Of a stretch of DNA of 45,192 bases, positions 43,017 to 45,192 are shown piece by piece (position 1 is the stretch's first letter; each line of letters starts with the position of its first letter). A program made the position numbers and the translations under genes. Below the pieces are notes generated by a model. It was given only the letters and a program-made list of their open reading frames with translations, was not told the origin of the DNA and searched no databases. The DNA is taken from positions 1 to 45,192 of the forward strand of contig CANOWW010000013.1 in the NCBI GenBank assembly GCA_947571115.1, written 5' to 3'. The DNA is from an uncultured Clostridium sp. Its GTDB lineage: Bacteria > Bacillota > Clostridia > TANB77 > CAG-508.

Positions 43017-43607
43017 TTACATAACTTCTAATCCAATTTCAATTGCCTTCTTGATTTGTTCATCTGAATAATTTTCTTCTTGGTATTTCTTGATAATTTC
43101 TCTGATAAAAATTCCTCGCAAATTATTCTCTTTTGCAATCTTCTCAATATCCACTCCAATTTGCGTTTCATCTTTTATTTTTAAAATATTTTGTGGCTCA
43201 ATCAATTTTAAAATTTCTCTTGGTCGGATATCAAATTGCCTATTTCCCTGTAAAATAATTTCATATAAATTTTTTTCATTTAATTTTAAATCCGAAATTT
43301 TTTCAACCAATTCTTCTGGACTTGTCATTTCATCCACAAAAAAATCATATTTCTCAAACATTCTTTCATCTAATTTTACAAATTCTATTTGCAAACCATT
43401 TTCCTCAATTTCGCCCACAATCATGCCATGCTCGCCCGGTTCATCAAACCCAAACGAAATCGGTGAACCTGAATAAACAATTTTCTTATTTTCCTGAAAA
43501 TTCGTTTTGTGAATGTGCCCCATTGCCACATAATCAAATCCTAAGGAATTTATTTTGGACTCTTGTATTGGCTGATAAGAAAATCCGATTTTCGTCCTTT
43601 GCTCCAT
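43017..43607 (-). pseudogene. yhaO: C-terminal part of frameshifted YhaO-like nuclease
   Basis: This open frame of about 196 residues (ATG at 43607) holds the end of the metallophosphoesterase domain, including FDYVAMGHIHK with the metal-binding GHIH, and the C-terminal capping region. It joins to the N-terminal frame at a run of four bases (TTTT on plus, 43589-43592). Removing one base gives NGAKDEIGFSYQPIQ, a smooth nuclease sequence. No ribosome site fits a separate start, so this is one gene broken in this sequence. Confidence 0.75.
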
Positions 43608-44088
43608 TCAAATCGCAATGCGTTACCAAAATATTGATTTTATCTGGGTGTTTTATCTGAAGCGTTTCAAGTGGGGATTGTTCCATATGAAAATCCGTAA
43701 AACCTGACATATAAATGTCATATTTAGCCTTTTCCATTATCTCCAAATTGCTTTTGCAAATATGTACATTTTCGCTCCAAGAAAATGTTTCATAATATGA
43801 GCCTTTGACATAAGGATCATGATTTCCGGGAACTATCAAAATCTTTGTATTTGGTATTTCTTGAAATAACTGATTGACATATTCTATGGTCGATTTTCGG
43901 ACATATTCATGGGCGTAAAAATCGCCTGCAATCAGCAAATAATCAACTTTCTCTTGTTTGCAATAATCTATTATTTTTTTGAAGATTTTGCGTTGTTCTA
44001 ACCTACGAATATCACTTAAATTTTCTATCGCATTCAGCCCTGAAAACGGCTGGTCAAAATGCATATCTGCAACATGAACAAATTTCAT
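43534..44088 (-). pseudogene. yhaO: N-terminal part of frameshifted YhaO-like (SbcD/Mre11-type) nuclease
   Basis: This frame starts MKFVHVADMHFDQPFSGLNA, with the metallophosphoesterase motifs D8-x-H10, GD at 55-56, GNHD at 88-91 and His157 in VTHCDLNG. It loses the frame just after NGAKDE and ends at FLRI. The missing GHIH motif continues in the next frame (43017-43607). YhaO-type proteins are Mre11-like exonucleases that work with the YhaN ATPase, the next gene in the operon. AAGGAG precedes the ATG and the promoter is a perfect consensus. If the shift is real the nuclease is dead while yhaN remains intact; a sequencing error is at least as likely. Confidence 0.8.
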
Positions 44089-44117
44089 CTTTTCTCCTTT
44101 TAAAAATCACATTTTAT

Positions 44118-44141
44118 AATATGACATCAAAATGTCATATT
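44118..44141. promoter_or_regulatory. inverted repeat in the yhaO leader
   Basis: AATATGACA and TGTCATATT are perfect 9-base arms around a 6-base spacer. The dyad lies about 20 bases downstream of the predicted transcription start of the yhaO-yhaN operon and could be an operator or a leader hairpin. Confidence 0.55.
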
Positions 44142-44165
44142 TAGATTTTATACTTAATTTTACTT

Positions 44166-44194
44166 ATTATAAAACATTTGTTTGAATTTGTCAA
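44166..44194 (-). promoter_or_regulatory. consensus promoter of the yhaO-yhaN operon
   Basis: On the minus strand a perfect TTGACA (44194-44189) and a perfect TATAAT (44171-44166) are 17 bp apart. A promoter this strong is usually paired with repression, which fits the dyad just downstream. Confidence 0.85.
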
Positions 44195-44232
44195 TAACTA
44201 ACTTACTAAAAAATTATTTTTTGTTGCATCTC

Positions 44233-44261
44233 TTTACATTTTATATAAAATATGCTATAAT
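44233..44261 (+). promoter_or_regulatory. promoter of the small gene at 44308
   Basis: TTTACA (44233-44238) and a perfect TATAAT (44256-44261) are 17 bp apart, about 40 bases before the start codon. Confidence 0.8.
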
Positions 44262-44307
44262 ATCATTGACATTATATTGTATAATCAACTTTAGGAGGTG
44301 CTTTAAT

Positions 44308-44607
44308 ATGCAAATACTTTATTGCAAAATTGAAACTGAATTAGGAAATTTATATATTTCACTTTTGCCACGGTACCAGCGCGATCCATATTGTGAAATA
44401 GTTTTTGTACCCGCTACTCCATTATTACCAATTATGAAAATGGAGTATAAAAATCACAATATTTTCTTTTTTTCAGGATGGGAAAAGTCATGTGTAGAAT
44501 TTCATGAGCGGTGCGAACTTATCCGTATCGTCGAAGAAGCTTTAAAATGGACAGAAATTTGGAACTTGACTGAATCTGATTTATACTGGCAAATCGTTCC
44601 ATTTTGA
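44308..44607 (+). CDS. small hypothetical protein (99 residues)
   Basis: The protein starts MQILYCKIETELGNLYISLL and has several aromatic patches (FFFSGWEKSCVEFHERCELI; WTEIWNLTESDLYWQIVPF). It has four cysteines and no signal or membrane helix. AGGAGG lies 9 bases before the ATG; a longer frame from 44182 would include the promoter. Promoter and terminator make it a single-gene unit. I do not recognise the family. Confidence 0.7.
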   Translation: MQILYCKIETELGNLYISLLPRYQRDPYCEIVFVPATPLLPIMKMEYKNHNIFFFSGWEKSCVEFHERCELIRIVEEALKWTEIWNLTESDLYWQIVPF

Positions 44608-44618
44608 ATACAAAGCAC

Positions 44619-44660
44619 AAACCAAGGGCGCTGTAATGGCGCCCTTGTGGTTTCTTATTC
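44619..44660. terminator. GC-rich terminator between two convergent genes
   Basis: AAGGGCGC and GCGCCCTT form a perfect stem with the outer pairing extended by ACC/GGT across a short bulge. TTTCTTATTCTATTT follows on the plus strand. It closes the small plus-strand gene and probably also the minus-strand gene ending at 44660. Confidence 0.8.
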
Positions 44661-45192
44661 TATTTCGAAACTATCCAAGCTGTTCCGTTCCATGTCATCT
44701 TTGCATCGACAGGCAATTTTACAAGCGGACGAATACCTATTACCTGTTGCGCACTAAAAGTAGCACCAACACCACTCCCTACATCTATATAATATACATC
44801 TTCTGAATCATCTTCTGACTTAGTTGCTAACCAGCATCCTCTAGTCTCATTCCATGTATCCGAATGTGTAACATATAAAATATCTCTTAAAATAGCATGT
44901 TGATCTGAATAATTTGTTCCATATAATTTATTATAACTTTCCCAAAATTGAGATAATGTTGGAGAACCCGTTGCTATTGCTCCACTAAATCCTGATGCAT
45001 AGGCACTCCAATAAGATATATCACTTAACCAGTCTACTAATTCACTTTTTGTACGTGCCCATACTGAATATTCCGCTGATTTAACTACATTAGAATTTAA
45101 ATTCATTCCACTATTTGGCACTAAATCACCACTTATCAAATACACATCATTTTCTTCTTTCAAAAACACTTTCCAATCACTTACGCCATTCG
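44660..45192 (-). CDS. 3' end of a large gene of unknown function, cut by the window edge
   Basis: The frame stays open to the right edge: before the GTG at 45169 it already reads NGVSDWKVF, so the gene starts outside the window. The visible 176 residues include DVYLISGDLVPNSG, YWSAYASGFSGAIATGSPTL, GIRPLVKLPVDAKMTW and a final WIVSK. The layout (W-K-V-F, a Y-L-I-S segment, and a late G-[IV]-R-P-L-V) resembles the C-terminal domain found after prepilin-like or surface-protein N-termini in gut Clostridia; that is an impression, not a proven family. Confidence 0.65.
   Translation of the reverse strand, partial: NGVSDWKVFLKEENDVYLISGDLVPNSGMNLNSNVVKSAEYSVWARTKSELVDWLSDISYWSAYASGFSGAIATGSPTLSQFWESYNKLYGTNYSDQHAILRDILYVTHSDTWNETRGCWLATKSEDDSEDVYYIDVGSGVGATFSAQQVIGIRPLVKLPVDAKMTWNGTAWIVSK

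Noticed and set aside
1..45192. CRISPR arrays, tRNA or rRNA genes, insertion sequences
   Set aside because: No regularly spaced repeats, cloverleaf sequences, rRNA segments or transposase frames were seen on either strand.

Overview
The window is strongly AT-rich. It carries strong Shine-Dalgarno sites (AGGAGG), near-consensus sigma-A promoters with 16-17 bp spacers, hairpin plus U-tract terminators, and typical Bacillota genes (BlaI-type repressor, MecA adaptor, MreC/MreD/PBP2/MinC, YhaO/YhaN). This points to a low-GC Gram-positive, most likely an uncultivated gut-type Clostridia lineage. The taxonomy is inference, as no rRNA or tRNA gene is present.

Left part (1-6.0 kb): an accessory block of small regulators and RNA-related proteins. 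It holds two small XRE repressors, an orphan BlaI/MecI repressor with a clear promoter and operator, an XRE+ASCH pair controlled by a 36-bp perfect palindrome, an ASCH gene followed by an unusual 494-residue protein that joins a PIN nuclease, a GNAT-like acetyltransferase and a PUA/ASCH/EVE-like C-terminal domain, and a Bro-N (DinD/antirepressor-like) protein. A ZIP metal transporter that has lost its last membrane segments (6.0-6.5 kb) and an HU gene close this block.

Centre (6.9-33 kb): about 26 kb of giant secreted surface proteins on the minus strand, arranged as two paralogous two-gene operons. Each has a first gene of about 1.7 kaa (signal peptide, DUF11-like repeats, one SdrD-B-like domain, C-terminal membrane helix) and a translationally coupled second gene of 2.1-2.6 kaa (signal peptide, isopeptide-type and SdrD-B domains, SPPTG-type sorting motif). 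Their promoters share a 14-base match (TTTACGGAAAnnACGC) placed exactly 51 bp upstream of each -35. In the second operon the big protein is split near its N-terminus by two +1 frameshifts and has no membrane helix after SPPTG. Between the operons lie a RelBE toxin-antitoxin pair and a solitary VirB2/TrbC-like pilin subunit with its own promoter.

Right part (33-45 kb): chromosomal core genes. An operon radC-mreC-mreD-mrdA(PBP2)-minC runs on the minus strand, with no mreB or minD beside it. It is followed by mecA, prfA (RF1), a small exported protein behind a structured leader, the YhaO/YhaN (SbcDC-like) nuclease pair whose yhaO copy carries one +1 frameshift, a small unknown gene, and the 3' end of a gene running off the right edge.

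The candidates most worth following are the PIN-GNAT-PUA/ASCH cassette and the duplicated, co-regulated surface-fibre modules with an embedded pilin gene. Three single-base insertions, at least two of them in 4-base homopolymers, suggest either assembly error or genuine decay and should be checked first.
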